Notes: generated by a model from the letters alone, not told the origin. 33,574 nt of DNA from Candidatus Uhrbacteria bacterium RIFCSPLOWO2_01_FULL_47_17 (GCA_001791305.1 MGEI01000002.1:1-33574); one strand, 5' to 3'. Counted from the first letter of the stretch, positions 16,304 to 24,862 are shown. Numbers and translations are program-made.

Positions 16304-17008
16304 ATGTTGCAGAAAGTGCAGATTTTCAGTGCGGATCAGGCGGCCGAACTCAAGCGACTCGAAGATGTGCAGAAATCCTTGCAAATTCGTGCGCAGGAGA
16401 TCGAAGGCGGTAGTCGCAGCGCGGGTCTGAAGGGTGTGGCGCAAGAAAAGGTCAGCCAATACGCACGCGCGATTCAACAAATCGAATTCGGACAAAATCC
16501 GGAAAACCGCAACTACTACATCCAGGATGATGCAAAGCGCGCAGAGGCACTTGCCAGCAAGGACTCGATCGTGGCTGAACGCGATCAAGCCCAGGCGGAA
16601 CTCGATGCGCTCACCTCGGAATACAAGCAAATCGAAGTGAAGTTCATTCAACTCAAGACCGAAATGGCTCCATTTGTGGTTCTGCAGGGATTCCAGCAGA
16701 AGCTCGACGAGAGCTGGCCGATGATCATGGTGGGCGAAAGCACACTGAAGACCGTGACCGAAATCGCTCCGGACTTGATCGTGGCGGTCATCGCCCCACT
16801 CATGGATGCGTTCCTCGACTGTCGTGAAAAGTTGCAGCCGCAGCTCCAGCGCAACCGCGAGATGGACGCAAAGGCGATCAGGGCCGACTTTCAGGCTTTC
16901 CTCGCCGCTGGGTTCAATGGTGAGGACGCAATGCAGCTCACCCTCGCCCGCGTCAAGGCAAGCACTCTGACGAGCCTGATGCAGATCGCCGGCAGCATGA
17001 AGAAGTAG
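16304..17008 (+). CDS. hypothetical helical protein
   Basis: A 234-residue soluble protein with no signal or span. Long Ala/Glu/Gln/Lys-rich helices (about 5-125) suggest coiled coil; the second half has hydrophobic segments (DLIVAVIAPLMDAFLDC) that look like buried helices rather than membrane spans. No family recognised. ATG 16304 is chosen because GGAGAGG sits 4 nt upstream; an earlier in-frame ATG (16238) lies in the leader hairpin. It is a single-gene unit with its own promoter and terminator, and its base composition is visibly more GC-rich than that of gatB's neighbours. Confidence 0.75.
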   Translation: MLQKVQIFSADQAAELKRLEDVQKSLQIRAQEIEGGSRSAGLKGVAQEKVSQYARAIQQIEFGQNPENRNYYIQDDAKRAEALASKDSIVAERDQAQAELDALTSEYKQIEVKFIQLKTEMAPFVVLQGFQQKLDESWPMIMVGESTLKTVTEIAPDLIVAVIAPLMDAFLDCREKLQPQLQRNREMDAKAIRADFQAFLAAGFNGEDAMQLTLARVKASTLTSLMQIAGSMKK

Positions 17009-17018
17009 ACCTCTTTCC

Positions 17019-17046
17019 TCCTCACGAACACTCGTGGGGATTTTTT
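17019..17046 (+). terminator. terminator after the 16304 gene
   Basis: A 9-bp stem (17019-17027 with 17032-17040, one G-U), ACAC loop, six T. Confidence 0.85.
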
Positions 17047-17051
17047 ATTCC

Positions 17052-17080
17052 TTGACATTCCGGCCTTTTTCTGGTGTAAT
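17052..17080 (+). promoter_or_regulatory. promoter of the GGDEF gene
   Basis: TTGACA (17052-17057), 17-nt spacer, extended -10 TGG-TGTAAT (17072-17080). The leader contains a 6-bp hairpin GTCATA/TATGAC (17086-17105) and the SD GGAGG 6 nt before the ATG. Confidence 0.85.
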
Positions 17081-17128
17081 CCCCCGTCATACATTCCAAT
17101 ATGACAATGTAAACACACGGAGGAACTC

Positions 17129-17947
17129 ATGGGCGAGCAACCGGAACTTTCTATTGCCTTTTCCCGCGAAGGCGAAGTGATTCTTACCTTTCCGGACGGC
17201 ATGCGTCATCCGACGGGTCTTTATCCAAATATGCATGAACGAGAAGCGACCCGGATGTTTTTTGAAACGACGATTGGTCGAACGCTCATCATGCAATTGC
17301 GGACACGAGAGATTTATGACAAGAAAACAAATCTTCTGTTGCAAGAACCCGCGCGTTCGATCATTGAACAAAATCTTGCTCGATTGAGTGGAAAGAAATT
17401 CGATGGCCTCATCTCCGTACTCATGCTCGACCTTGATCACTTTGGTCAGGTCAACAAACAGTATGGCCAAGAAGCAGGCGATCAAGTCTTGCGCTGGTTT
17501 GCCGACATCTTGCGCCGGTCAACGAGAAACGACGACGTGCTTGCACGTTGGGGTGGTGAAGAATTTGTAGTGTTTGCCGCGGCGAATAAACCCGCAGAAC
17601 AACAAACACATCGAGATCGAGATCGACCTTGGTCTGATACGGCACGGGTTGCAACTGGCACGACACTTGCAAATCTTGACCAACTGATGGGCAACGGAAA
17701 GCTGATCGGATCGCGTATTCGTTCAGCTACAGAAAGCTCTCAGTGCACGATCGGGAACACCACCATCAAACAAACCGTTACGGTTGGCGTGGCAAACGCA
17801 TACGTCAAACCCGATTCCAATATGGAAGGGCTCTTTGACCAGCTGTTCATGCTTGCAAGTGAAATCATGTACAAAGGCAAACGTGAAGAACGACGCAACC
17901 ACGTCCATGTTGCGCATATGACTTACGGAAAACCCAAAGCTCTCTAG
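17129..17947 (+). CDS. diguanylate cyclase (GGEEF domain)
   Basis: A 272-residue protein. The GGDEF domain spans about 90-265: LMLDLDHFGQVNKQYG holds the metal Asp and the substrate Asn region, and GGEEF is at 142-146. An intact inhibitory site R133-x-x-D136 lies exactly five residues before GGEEF. Such enzymes make cyclic di-GMP from two GTP. About 35 extra residues (155-190) follow the active loop. The first ~90 residues (VILTFPDGMRHPTGLYP and a helix) are of unknown type and may sense a signal; no membrane span is present. It is monocistronic with consensus promoter, SD and terminator. No EAL, HD-GYP or PilZ gene is in the window. Confidence 0.92.
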   Translation: MGEQPELSIAFSREGEVILTFPDGMRHPTGLYPNMHEREATRMFFETTIGRTLIMQLRTREIYDKKTNLLLQEPARSIIEQNLARLSGKKFDGLISVLMLDLDHFGQVNKQYGQEAGDQVLRWFADILRRSTRNDDVLARWGGEEFVVFAAANKPAEQQTHRDRDRPWSDTARVATGTTLANLDQLMGNGKLIGSRIRSATESSQCTIGNTTIKQTVTVGVANAYVKPDSNMEGLFDQLFMLASEIMYKGKREERRNHVHVAHMTYGKPKAL

Positions 17948-17968
17948 TCTCCATTCGGAGACTTTTTT
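17947..17968 (+). terminator. terminator between GGDEF gene and miaA
   Basis: GTCTCC-ATTC-GGAGAC followed by six T. It overlaps the stop codons of both convergent genes. Confidence 0.85.
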
Positions 17969-18920
17969 ATTTTAAAAATGTTTCAACAAGCGTAATTGCT
18001 TCTTTTGGATTTACGATCCATTCGATCCGTTCATCTCGACGAAACCACGTCATCTGTCTCTTGGCATAATGCCGCGTATCTTTTTTGATTTCTTCGATGG
18101 CATCTTTGAGCGAAGATCGACCTTCGAGAAACTCGCACACTTGTCGATAACCAATTCCGGTCATGCTCTCGATCGTGCAACCATATTTCTCTTTCAGCGA
18201 TCTAACTTCTGTGACGAGTTCTTTCGCGATCATTTCGTCTACGCGATCATTAATGCGCTCGTACAACACATCTCGATCAACAGATAAACCGATTTGCAAA
18301 ACGTCGTATTTCGAAACGCCACGTGTTTGTAATTGGGAAAACGGTTTACCGGTAAGGATCGAAACCTCAAGCGCGCGCACAACGCGACGCTTGTTGTCGC
18401 GATCGATTTGTTCGGAACCGATTGGGTCAAGTTTTTTGTATTCGTGAAAAAGGTCTCCAAGAGACTTTGCTTCGAGTTGTTCGCGCAAAACATCGTCCGA
18501 TGGCGTCGAAGATAAATCGAGGTTGTCAATCACAGCCGAGAGCCACAATCCCGTTCCGCCAACCAGGATCGGCACATGTTTGCGTTTCACAATTTCCGTA
18601 ATCTTTTTCTCGGCGTACTCTTTAAATTGTGCGACCGAGTATTCCTCGTCCGGATCTACGAGATCGATTCCCCAGTGTGGAATATCTTCAACAAAGAATT
18701 CTTTACGCGCACCGAACAACTGGTCAATACGCCCGCCGATCGTAATCTCTCCCGTTTTCCATTCGCCCTCTGGCTTCGCGGTTCCAACATCCATGCCGCG
18801 ATAAACCATCCGAGAATCCACCGAAATCACTTCTCCACCAACCAATTTGGCAACCTCAATTCCGAGCGCGGTTTTCCCGCTCGCCGTACACCCAACGATA
18901 GCAATCACTTTTGGTTTCAT
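17967..18920 (-). CDS. miaA: tRNA dimethylallyltransferase
   Basis: A 317-residue MiaA, which puts a dimethylallyl group on N6 of A37 in tRNAs reading UNN codons. P-loop GCTASGKT at 10-17, then the SVDSRMVYRGMDVGTAKP signature (substrate loop), PILVGGTGLWL, and KKDTRHYAKRQMTWFRRD near the C-terminus. Normal length. The start overlaps the miaB stop by 4 nt (ATGA), so the two enzymes that make ms2i6A37 in sequence are translated from one message. Confidence 0.97.
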   Translation of the reverse strand: MKPKVIAIVGCTASGKTALGIEVAKLVGGEVISVDSRMVYRGMDVGTAKPEGEWKTGEITIGGRIDQLFGARKEFFVEDIPHWGIDLVDPDEEYSVAQFKEYAEKKITEIVKRKHVPILVGGTGLWLSAVIDNLDLSSTPSDDVLREQLEAKSLGDLFHEYKKLDPIGSEQIDRDNKRRVVRALEVSILTGKPFSQLQTRGVSKYDVLQIGLSVDRDVLYERINDRVDEMIAKELVTEVRSLKEKYGCTIESMTGIGYRQVCEFLEGRSSLKDAIEEIKKDTRHYAKRQMTWFRRDERIEWIVNPKEAITLVETFLK

Positions 18921-20311
18921 GTTTTTTGTCCTTCAAGGATCCAAGTTTCTGCTTTTGTTATTTTAACGTTGACGATCTCGCCAACCAATTCTTTTCCACC
19001 CACAAACGTCACAAGTTTCATTTCGCGCGAATTTCCAAAACACATTCCGGGTTGTGCCGCGAGCAATTCTTGAATCTTTTCTGGCATGGCGAGCATCTCG
19101 TCTGTAATCTTTGGTGCCTCATGTCTTTCGACAAGCACACTCACGATCTCGTCGACATATTGTTGATTCTTCTCGCGCACAACCTCTTCCATCACAGCCT
19201 GCAATTCATTCCAGCGACGCTTCTTTTCTTCTTGCGTCACATCATCTTTAAACGCCCGCTTCGCCGCCGTCCCCGATCGTTCCGAGTATCTCGCTGTGTA
19301 TCCGATATCAAACTTCACATCGCGATACAAATCGATCGTCTTTTGAAACTGTTCCGGTGATTCACCCGAGAAGCCAACAATGATGTCGGTTCCGATTGCG
19401 AGGTTCGGGATCTTTGCGCGAAGACGTCCGATAACCTCGTGGAACTGCTCGATCGTATATCGACGATTCATGCGTCGAAGAACTTCGTTGTCACCAGCCT
19501 GAACCGGAAGATGAATGAAGTTCACGTGTGCCGGAAGCGTCATCGCATCGATGACTTCATCTGTCATGTGAAGAGGATGCGGCGCGGTGAAGTGCAAACG
19601 TTTAATGTCTGGAATCTGGTTCACTTCCCACAAAAGTTTTGCGAAATGATTTTGATAAGAATTCTCTTCCGAAAAATTCTCGACATCAGGTGCGAGATAA
19701 CTATTTACGGTTTGTCCGAGCAATGTCACTTCGATGCATCCGTGCGCCGCGAGATCTCGAACCTCGTCGAGAATGTCTTTAACCGAACGATTCTTCTCGA
19801 GACCTCGAGCAAACGGCACAACACAATACGTACAAAACTTATTGCATCCGGTTTGAATCGAAACAAACGCTTGGCGAACCGAGCGACGTTCTGGGTTGAT
19901 TTTCAGATAATCTTCGACAAGATCTGTGCTATTCACAAGCTCTGGACGAAGTTCCCCGATCCATCGCGGCAGCTGTCCCATGTCTGCCGTTCTGAAATAC
20001 AAATCCACACTCGGAATCTTTTTACGAATCACCCCGTCGCGATCTCGCCCCGCCATACAACCCGTGATGCCAAGGATCAGCTTTGGATTTGTTTCCTTCA
20101 GCGCCTCAAACTCATGCACTTTTCCAAACACACGATCCTCGGCCTGTTGTCTGACCGAGCATGTGTTGATCAAAATCAAATCCGCCTCGGCCGGCGTATC
20201 CGTCGACGCAAACCCAAGCCCATGAAGCAACGCTTCCATGCGCTCAGAGTCATTTTTGTTCATCTGACAGCCGTACGTAATGAGGTGAAATTTAGGTTTT
20301 ATGTCAGACAT
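18917..20311 (-). CDS. miaB: tRNA-2-methylthio-N6-dimethylallyladenosine synthase
   Basis: A 464-residue radical SAM methylthiotransferase acting on i6A37, the product of MiaA. The N-terminal MTTase domain has Cys15 (YGCQMN), NTCSVR and GCMAGR cysteines for the auxiliary [4Fe-4S] cluster. The radical SAM motif CNKFCTYC starts near residue 156. A C-terminal TRAM domain covers about 395-460. The start at 20311 lies 5 nt after a TATAAC box, consistent with a leaderless message. First gene of the miaB-miaA pair. Confidence 0.96.
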   Translation of the reverse strand: MSDIKPKFHLITYGCQMNKNDSERMEALLHGLGFASTDTPAEADLILINTCSVRQQAEDRVFGKVHEFEALKETNPKLILGITGCMAGRDRDGVIRKKIPSVDLYFRTADMGQLPRWIGELRPELVNSTDLVEDYLKINPERRSVRQAFVSIQTGCNKFCTYCVVPFARGLEKNRSVKDILDEVRDLAAHGCIEVTLLGQTVNSYLAPDVENFSEENSYQNHFAKLLWEVNQIPDIKRLHFTAPHPLHMTDEVIDAMTLPAHVNFIHLPVQAGDNEVLRRMNRRYTIEQFHEVIGRLRAKIPNLAIGTDIIVGFSGESPEQFQKTIDLYRDVKFDIGYTARYSERSGTAAKRAFKDDVTQEEKKRRWNELQAVMEEVVREKNQQYVDEIVSVLVERHEAPKITDEMLAMPEKIQELLAAQPGMCFGNSREMKLVTFVGGKELVGEIVNVKITKAETWILEGQKT

Positions 20312-20346
20312 AATACGTTATAGGCGGGGTCCCTTGACCCTGCACG
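20312..20346 (-). promoter_or_regulatory. GC-palindrome/-10 promoter module of miaB (shared with dcd)
   Basis: On the minus strand GGGTC-AAGG-GACCC runs into CCGCC and TATAAC, 5 nt before the ATG. ACCCCGCC-N-ATAA-N3-ATTATGTCTG is the same as before dcd (7572-7597). Confidence 0.5.
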
Positions 20347-20375
20347 TTTCGACAGTAGTAAAGCAGAAAACCGAA

Positions 20376-20405
20376 AAAGAAAAAAGACCCTCAGGTGAGA
20401 GTCTT
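20376..20405 (-). terminator. terminator of the 21270-20404 gene
   Basis: Minus-strand stem 20405-20397 with 20392-20384 (9 bp, one G-U), followed by a T-rich tract. It overlaps the stop codon. Confidence 0.8.
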
Positions 20406-21270
20406 AGGCGTGGATATTGATGCGAGCGACGTGCATCGTGAGGCACACGAACTCGAAGCGAAGGACGGTTTCTTCCGAGTACTGGAGGCGAAGCGCGTGG
20501 GCGGGTGACTTCACCTTGCCCGCGATCTTCGGGTATTCCGTCCGATAGCGGTCGATGTTGCGGCGAAGCGCGACGAGCTCGATGTTCTCGAGATAGCCGA
20601 CGTTGCCGAACAGTCGACGAGCTTCGTCACACCGCTCCATGGTCCAGTTCGCACGAAGCGGCGAGAGCATGACCCGAACGGCGTCGATGTGTCGCTTGTG
20701 CTGCAAGAGCCCCTTCTCGTGAAGCTCGATGAGGAGCTTGTCGAGATTGGGATTGTTGACCACGGACGGGTCGAGGTTCTTGTAGGCGCTGTCATTCAGA
20801 AGCTCGAGAAGCTCCGGCTTGTCGCGCGCGGCAGTGTAGACGAACCGGACGAGATCCAGGTGATCACGTACGCGGCTCGGGGACTTCGTGTCTTCCGGAT
20901 CGACCGCGCCGGCAACCGCCTGCGCAAAATCGATTGCCGTTTCGGCGAACCCCTTCTTTCCCGAAAACTCAGCTCGAGCCGCACGGAGAAACGCTTCCTC
21001 CGGCTCACCGAACTTGCCGCGCTCTGCGACAAGGCGCAGCGCATTTGCCACACGATCCACAAGAGCCTCATCGAATTCAGCCTTGTCGAAAGACTGTTCG
21101 GCGCGATCGAGCGCGTCGGAAAGTGCCTTCGGAAACTGAGCCCAGAACGGATGTACAAGGACAGCATCGAGCGCCGCCTTGGCCTTGGCCCGAGACGACG
21201 GATCACCTTGATTGAACCGACTCGAAGGACTTTCCCTACGACCACGATCACCACCAGTTTGCACCGTCAT
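20404..21270 (-). CDS. hypothetical protein, 288 residues
   Basis: I do not recognise this protein. It is soluble, mostly helical, and rich in Arg, Ala, Asp and Leu; the first ~30 residues are basic and probably disordered. There are no visible catalytic motifs or repeats. ATG 21270 is chosen because GGAGG (21284-21280) lies 9 nt upstream; an earlier in-frame Met would fall upstream of that SD. Its base composition is clearly more GC-rich than its neighbours miaB and the 22033 gene. It is an isolated single-gene unit with a consensus promoter and a terminator, like 16304, 17129 and 21376-21894. This suggests a common origin or regulon. Confidence 0.7.
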   Translation of the reverse strand: MTVQTGGDRGRRESPSSRFNQGDPSSRAKAKAALDAVLVHPFWAQFPKALSDALDRAEQSFDKAEFDEALVDRVANALRLVAERGKFGEPEEAFLRAARAEFSGKKGFAETAIDFAQAVAGAVDPEDTKSPSRVRDHLDLVRFVYTAARDKPELLELLNDSAYKNLDPSVVNNPNLDKLLIELHEKGLLQHKRHIDAVRVMLSPLRANWTMERCDEARRLFGNVGYLENIELVALRRNIDRYRTEYPKIAGKVKSPAHALRLQYSEETVLRFEFVCLTMHVARINIHA

Positions 21271-21303
21271 GACGAAACACCTCCTGCCGAAATTGGCGAA
21301 GTG

Positions 21304-21332
21304 ATCATACGGCAAAAGACGGAAAATGTCAA
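21304..21332 (-). promoter_or_regulatory. promoter of the 21270-20404 gene
   Basis: TTGACA (21332-21327) and TATGAT (21309-21304) with a 17-nt spacer on the minus strand. Confidence 0.8.
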
Positions 21333-21341
21333 TGGGAAGGC

Positions 21342-21368
21342 AAAGAAAAAAGACCCTTTTGGGATCTT
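21342..21368 (-). terminator. terminator of the 21894-21376 gene
   Basis: Minus-strand AAGA-(T)-CCC / GGG-TCTT stem with a one-base bulge and AAAA loop, then TTTTTTCTTT. Confidence 0.7.
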
Positions 21369-21375
21369 GAGCGAA

Positions 21376-21894
21376 TTACGCAGCCTGTGCACGCGGGTCA
21401 ATGGTAACGCCGGCGAGCATGGCGGAGGCGCAGATGAACAGGTGTTGGAAAGGAACGAGCTGAGCAAGATCGACCGCCTTGTGTTCGGGCTGGGCGTAAT
21501 GCTCTCCATCGTCAGATTCGATATCCCCCTTCAGGTTGATCTCGAGACGGATGAGCGCTTCCATGATCCGAAATCCCGAATGGTGGAGCGCTTCGAACAT
21601 GTGCATAACCGCCGACGGATCGTGATCGACCCCTAGGCGAATCACCTGTTCGGGCGAAACGGTCTTCAGTGAGTCCGGAAAACAAAGCCGGAACTGATTG
21701 ACGAACAATTGTGCAACCAGAACCGATCCATTCTGCTCCGCAATGCGCTTTGCGAGATACGCGGCGAATGCAGGCGAGGCTGAAAACGCCTCCTGACAAG
21801 TCTCAAGAATTCTTGCGTGCGGTTTCACTCTGGACAGCATGGAAAAAACGCGGGGAGGTTCATGGCCATCATTCGAAGCGACGGTGAGATTCAT
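21376..21894 (-). CDS. hypothetical protein, 172 residues
   Basis: Not recognised. A soluble, helix-rich protein with a short acidic loop near residue 125-135 (DIESDDGEH) and a hydrophobic C-terminal helix (LVPFQHLFICASAMLAG). The start at 21894 is supported by AAGGAG 11 nt upstream. It is in the same orientation and style as the 288-residue gene downstream, but each has its own promoter and terminator. More GC-rich than the divergent 22033 gene. It may be a recent acquisition or belong to a regulon with its neighbours. Confidence 0.7.
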   Translation of the reverse strand: MNLTVASNDGHEPPRVFSMLSRVKPHARILETCQEAFSASPAFAAYLAKRIAEQNGSVLVAQLFVNQFRLCFPDSLKTVSPEQVIRLGVDHDPSAVMHMFEALHHSGFRIMEALIRLEINLKGDIESDDGEHYAQPEHKAVDLAQLVPFQHLFICASAMLAGVTIDPRAQAA

Positions 21895-21935
21895 GACACT
21901 GTGGACTCCTTGGCCGTTGTGCTTGTCGGCTAAAT

Positions 21936-21963
21936 ACGATATCATAAAATCAAGATTTGTCAA
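21936..21963 (-). promoter_or_regulatory. promoter of the 21894-21376 gene
   Basis: TTGACA (21963-21958), 16-nt spacer, extended -10 TGA-TATCGT (-10 hexamer 21941-21936). Its -35 lies 7 bp from the divergent -35 at 21971. Confidence 0.6.
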
Positions 21964-21970
21964 TGTTCGA

Positions 21971-21999
21971 TTGACAAAAACACATTTTTGTGTTATTTT
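21971..21999 (+). promoter_or_regulatory. promoter of the 22033 gene
   Basis: TTGACA (21971-21976), 17-nt spacer, extended -10 TGT-TATTTT (21991-21999). The leader is about 27 nt and A/T-rich, with no SD. Confidence 0.8.
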
Positions 22000-22032
22000 C
22001 ATCTCAATTCACCTATCCTTAAAATTTTTCAT

Positions 22033-24822
22033 ATGGCAAGAACAACAGAGGCTCGTCAAATGGATTCTGAAGCGGAAGAAATGGCTTTCGGACCCGAATC
22101 AGAAAAAACCCAAGAACAGGCTATGGATCTTGTCGTTGAAAAAACAGATATTGGCCACGATATCGGAAATGTACGCGAGATAAAAGCTCTAGATGGCTCC
22201 AAAAGAGAAGAAGTTTTTGTTGGTGCATCAGAAAGAACACAGACCTATGCACGTATTGGCGCAGACGGTGAAACACGTCTTCACGCTATTGATTCCAAAG
22301 AAGCAACCGCAAAATTAGAAGCAGCAAAAACATTTAACGAGTTGGCGGGAAGCGTGGACGCCATGGCAAAAGCGATTTTAAGCTCCATGCCAGGATTGTC
22401 CGCGGAAGCGCGTGCAGCATCTTTGAAAGGCATCGAATCGAATCCCCTCGCGCTTGTCAGCGAGGCGTTGAAATCTCAAAAAAATCCAAATGAAGCCATG
22501 ATGGCTTTGTTGCGTTCTAAATTGGAGCAGCACCCGGAAGTCAAACAAGCTGCAACGGAAAAAAGTTTGGCAGAACTTCAAACGCAGCAACGAGAACTCA
22601 TGCAAAAAGCAAGACAGGCGGGAAGCGAAAAAGAATACAATGACGTTCAGGCGGATATTTATGCCCTTGAACAACAAATGCTTCAAACAGAAGCACGTCT
22701 CAACCCAAACGCAAGCAAGGCAGAAAAACAAGTCGCTATGGATCGCATGGAAGGATTTGTTGTTGTTACTCCTGAACCGATCTATGAAAAAGGCATTGAT
22801 GCTGTAAAAGCACGACAAAAAGAACTTGGAAAACTCATGGATACCGCAAAGGACCAGCTGACTTGGGAGGCGGCAAAAAACGAAATGGATCGTCACAGTG
22901 CCATGATGCCTGTCCTTGAGCGTGTTGATCAAATTCAAATGGCGGAAGCAGAAGCACAAAAACTGATTGAGGAAGCAACCGCAAAACAACTTCTTGAAAA
23001 ACAAGAAGCGCTTAAGAGTGTTAAAGGCAAAAAAGGATACTGGAAAAGTCAGGCAGATCAAATTGCATTAACCATGTCGCATTTAGAATTTGGGTTGCGC
23101 TTGTTAGAAAAAGCAGGAAACACAAAAAATGTAGACACAGCATATGCGAAAATGGACAAGGCACGCAAAGAAGTAGAAACAAAACTCAAACAAATTCAAA
23201 GCCGCATCAAGCAATTAGATCGCGAAGGAAAACAATTGGAAAAAGCGGGAGTGAATATTGATTTAGGCGCGGATCACAAAATCGCGGGAGCGAAATTTGA
23301 TTTGTACGCAAAACTCGCAACCATGCATCGCGAAAACCCAGGCATGGTCGAAGCATATGTAAGCACCGCAGACAAAAATAAAGATCTTTCAAAAGGCACC
23401 CGTGAAATCATTGCAGAATTCAAAACAGATCTTGCCGAAGGTCGATTGAGTCCAATTGAACCGAAAGCCGAGCCTGCAGAAGAAGAGGAAGGAGGCCTCC
23501 TCGACTCGCGTTTTAGTGCGGGAGATGAAGATGAAACTGGATTCGCACAACCTGCAGCGTTGGAAAAAACAAAAGCAGAAATAAAACGAGCGGATGTTCC
23601 TGCAGCAGATCTTGATGATCAATTCTGGGCAGAACGTAAAGCTGGCAAAGAAAAAGCCGCGGCAGAAGGTCGACAATGGACAAAAGAGGATGCAGATAAA
23701 CTTGCTGTGCAGGCACAAATTCGTACGACAGCCAAACGAGCAGAAGAACCGCGTGTTGTCCGAGAGTCTGAGTTAGAGGAATCGCCTGACGATTCAGTCA
23801 CACAATTACCAGATGTGGTGGGTGGCCGTACAGACGCACCAGAGGCTTCTCAGCGAGCGGTTGAGATGCCTGTCATTACACCAGCCATGCTTGCAAAAAA
23901 GAAACGCGAATCTGATGGCATGCCAGGATTTGGTGATTGGGTTGCGGGTGACGCACAACCATCTGAACAACCACAAAAAGCCACAACTGTTGAAGAACGT
24001 GCGCAAGAAATCATGAATCAAAAGATTGAAAGCGGCAAACCATTCTCATATAAGGATGCAGAAACGCAAGCGAAACAAGAACTCGGTCTTGAACCGCAAA
24101 CGGTTTTTGAAAGTATAAGAGTCAACAAAGACAAGTTCCCAACACAAAAAATGGATAGTGTAAAAACAGAAGAACCATTAGACATGAATAATGTGGAAGC
24201 GGTTCAGGATCGTATCGATTTCCTCAAAACAACAAATCCAAAAAAGGCGGTGAAGCTGATGGAGAATTATGCAACGTCAAATCAAGACACACTCGGATCT
24301 GCACAAGTTGCACAAGATCTGTGGGGCGTGAACTTTGATGACTATGCGACTGTGGAGGAGGCGGTGCAAACCATGATCGGCCGAGGGGCTGTGGGTCAAA
24401 CGGAAGCGTCTTTGCTTTCCAATTTGTATCGTGCTCACGTTGAATCAAAACAAGGACAAGCGCCAACGAAAGAAACGGAATCAGGATGGTGGAATAAAGC
24501 AGGTGTTGAAAAGCTCAGTGGAGCGTGGCAAGCATGGGATAAATCCGCGGGGCCAGGAGCAACGGAAGCTTCCTTGCTTACAATGGGTGTTCCAAAAGGA
24601 ATTCTCAGAAAATACAACACACCTCAAGCGCTTTATCAATTCACGGAAAAACCTGGATTCTGGGCAAGTCTGAATGGTGATGCTGCAGCCACTCGCGAAG
24701 CACTCAATCGATTTGTCGAAGAAGCATACAATACGCGTGTGATCAGCTCTCCGACAGAGTCTCTCGCGAAAAAGAGTCTACAAAAAGAGGTGTCATCTCC
24801 AAAAATCGAAGTTCCTCGATAA
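22033..24822 (+). CDS. large coiled-coil-rich hypothetical protein
   Basis: A 929-residue protein with no recognised family. It is rich in Lys, Glu, Ala and Gln. Helices with heptad-like spacing run through about 180-430 (KSLAELQTQQRELMQKARQ, QKLIEEATAKQLLEKQEA, REGKQLEKAG). A disordered Glu/Pro/Ala-rich middle covers about 475-700, and a more globular Trp-containing C-terminus about 710-915. There is no signal peptide or membrane span, so it is probably cytoplasmic, perhaps a scaffold. ATG 22033 fits the promoter at 21971-21999. It is the longest unknown gene in the window, and monocistronic. Confidence 0.8.
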   Translation: MARTTEARQMDSEAEEMAFGPESEKTQEQAMDLVVEKTDIGHDIGNVREIKALDGSKREEVFVGASERTQTYARIGADGETRLHAIDSKEATAKLEAAKTFNELAGSVDAMAKAILSSMPGLSAEARAASLKGIESNPLALVSEALKSQKNPNEAMMALLRSKLEQHPEVKQAATEKSLAELQTQQRELMQKARQAGSEKEYNDVQADIYALEQQMLQTEARLNPNASKAEKQVAMDRMEGFVVVTPEPIYEKGIDAVKARQKELGKLMDTAKDQLTWEAAKNEMDRHSAMMPVLERVDQIQMAEAEAQKLIEEATAKQLLEKQEALKSVKGKKGYWKSQADQIALTMSHLEFGLRLLEKAGNTKNVDTAYAKMDKARKEVETKLKQIQSRIKQLDREGKQLEKAGVNIDLGADHKIAGAKFDLYAKLATMHRENPGMVEAYVSTADKNKDLSKGTREIIAEFKTDLAEGRLSPIEPKAEPAEEEEGGLLDSRFSAGDEDETGFAQPAALEKTKAEIKRADVPAADLDDQFWAERKAGKEKAAAEGRQWTKEDADKLAVQAQIRTTAKRAEEPRVVRESELEESPDDSVTQLPDVVGGRTDAPEASQRAVEMPVITPAMLAKKKRESDGMPGFGDWVAGDAQPSEQPQKATTVEERAQEIMNQKIESGKPFSYKDAETQAKQELGLEPQTVFESIRVNKDKFPTQKMDSVKTEEPLDMNNVEAVQDRIDFLKTTNPKKAVKLMENYATSNQDTLGSAQVAQDLWGVNFDDYATVEEAVQTMIGRGAVGQTEASLLSNLYRAHVESKQGQAPTKETESGWWNKAGVEKLSGAWQAWDKSAGPGATEASLLTMGVPKGILRKYNTPQALYQFTEKPGFWASLNGDAAATREALNRFVEEAYNTRVISSPTESLAKKSLQKEVSSPKIEVPR

Positions 24823-24826
24823 AATA

Positions 24827-24856
24827 AAAAACACCCCGCCACGGCAGGGTGTTTTT
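24827..24856. terminator. bidirectional terminator between the 22033 gene and thrS
   Basis: AAAAACACCC / GGGTGTTTTT (24827-24836, 24847-24856) with an inner GCC/GGC stem. A and T runs on both sides serve both convergent genes. Confidence 0.9.
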
Positions 24857-24862
24857 GTTACG

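Noticed and set aside
20689..21636. Long plus-strand frame opposite two hypothetical genes
   Set aside because: The minus-strand genes have consensus promoters, SDs and terminators; the plus frame crosses both terminators and has no start signals.
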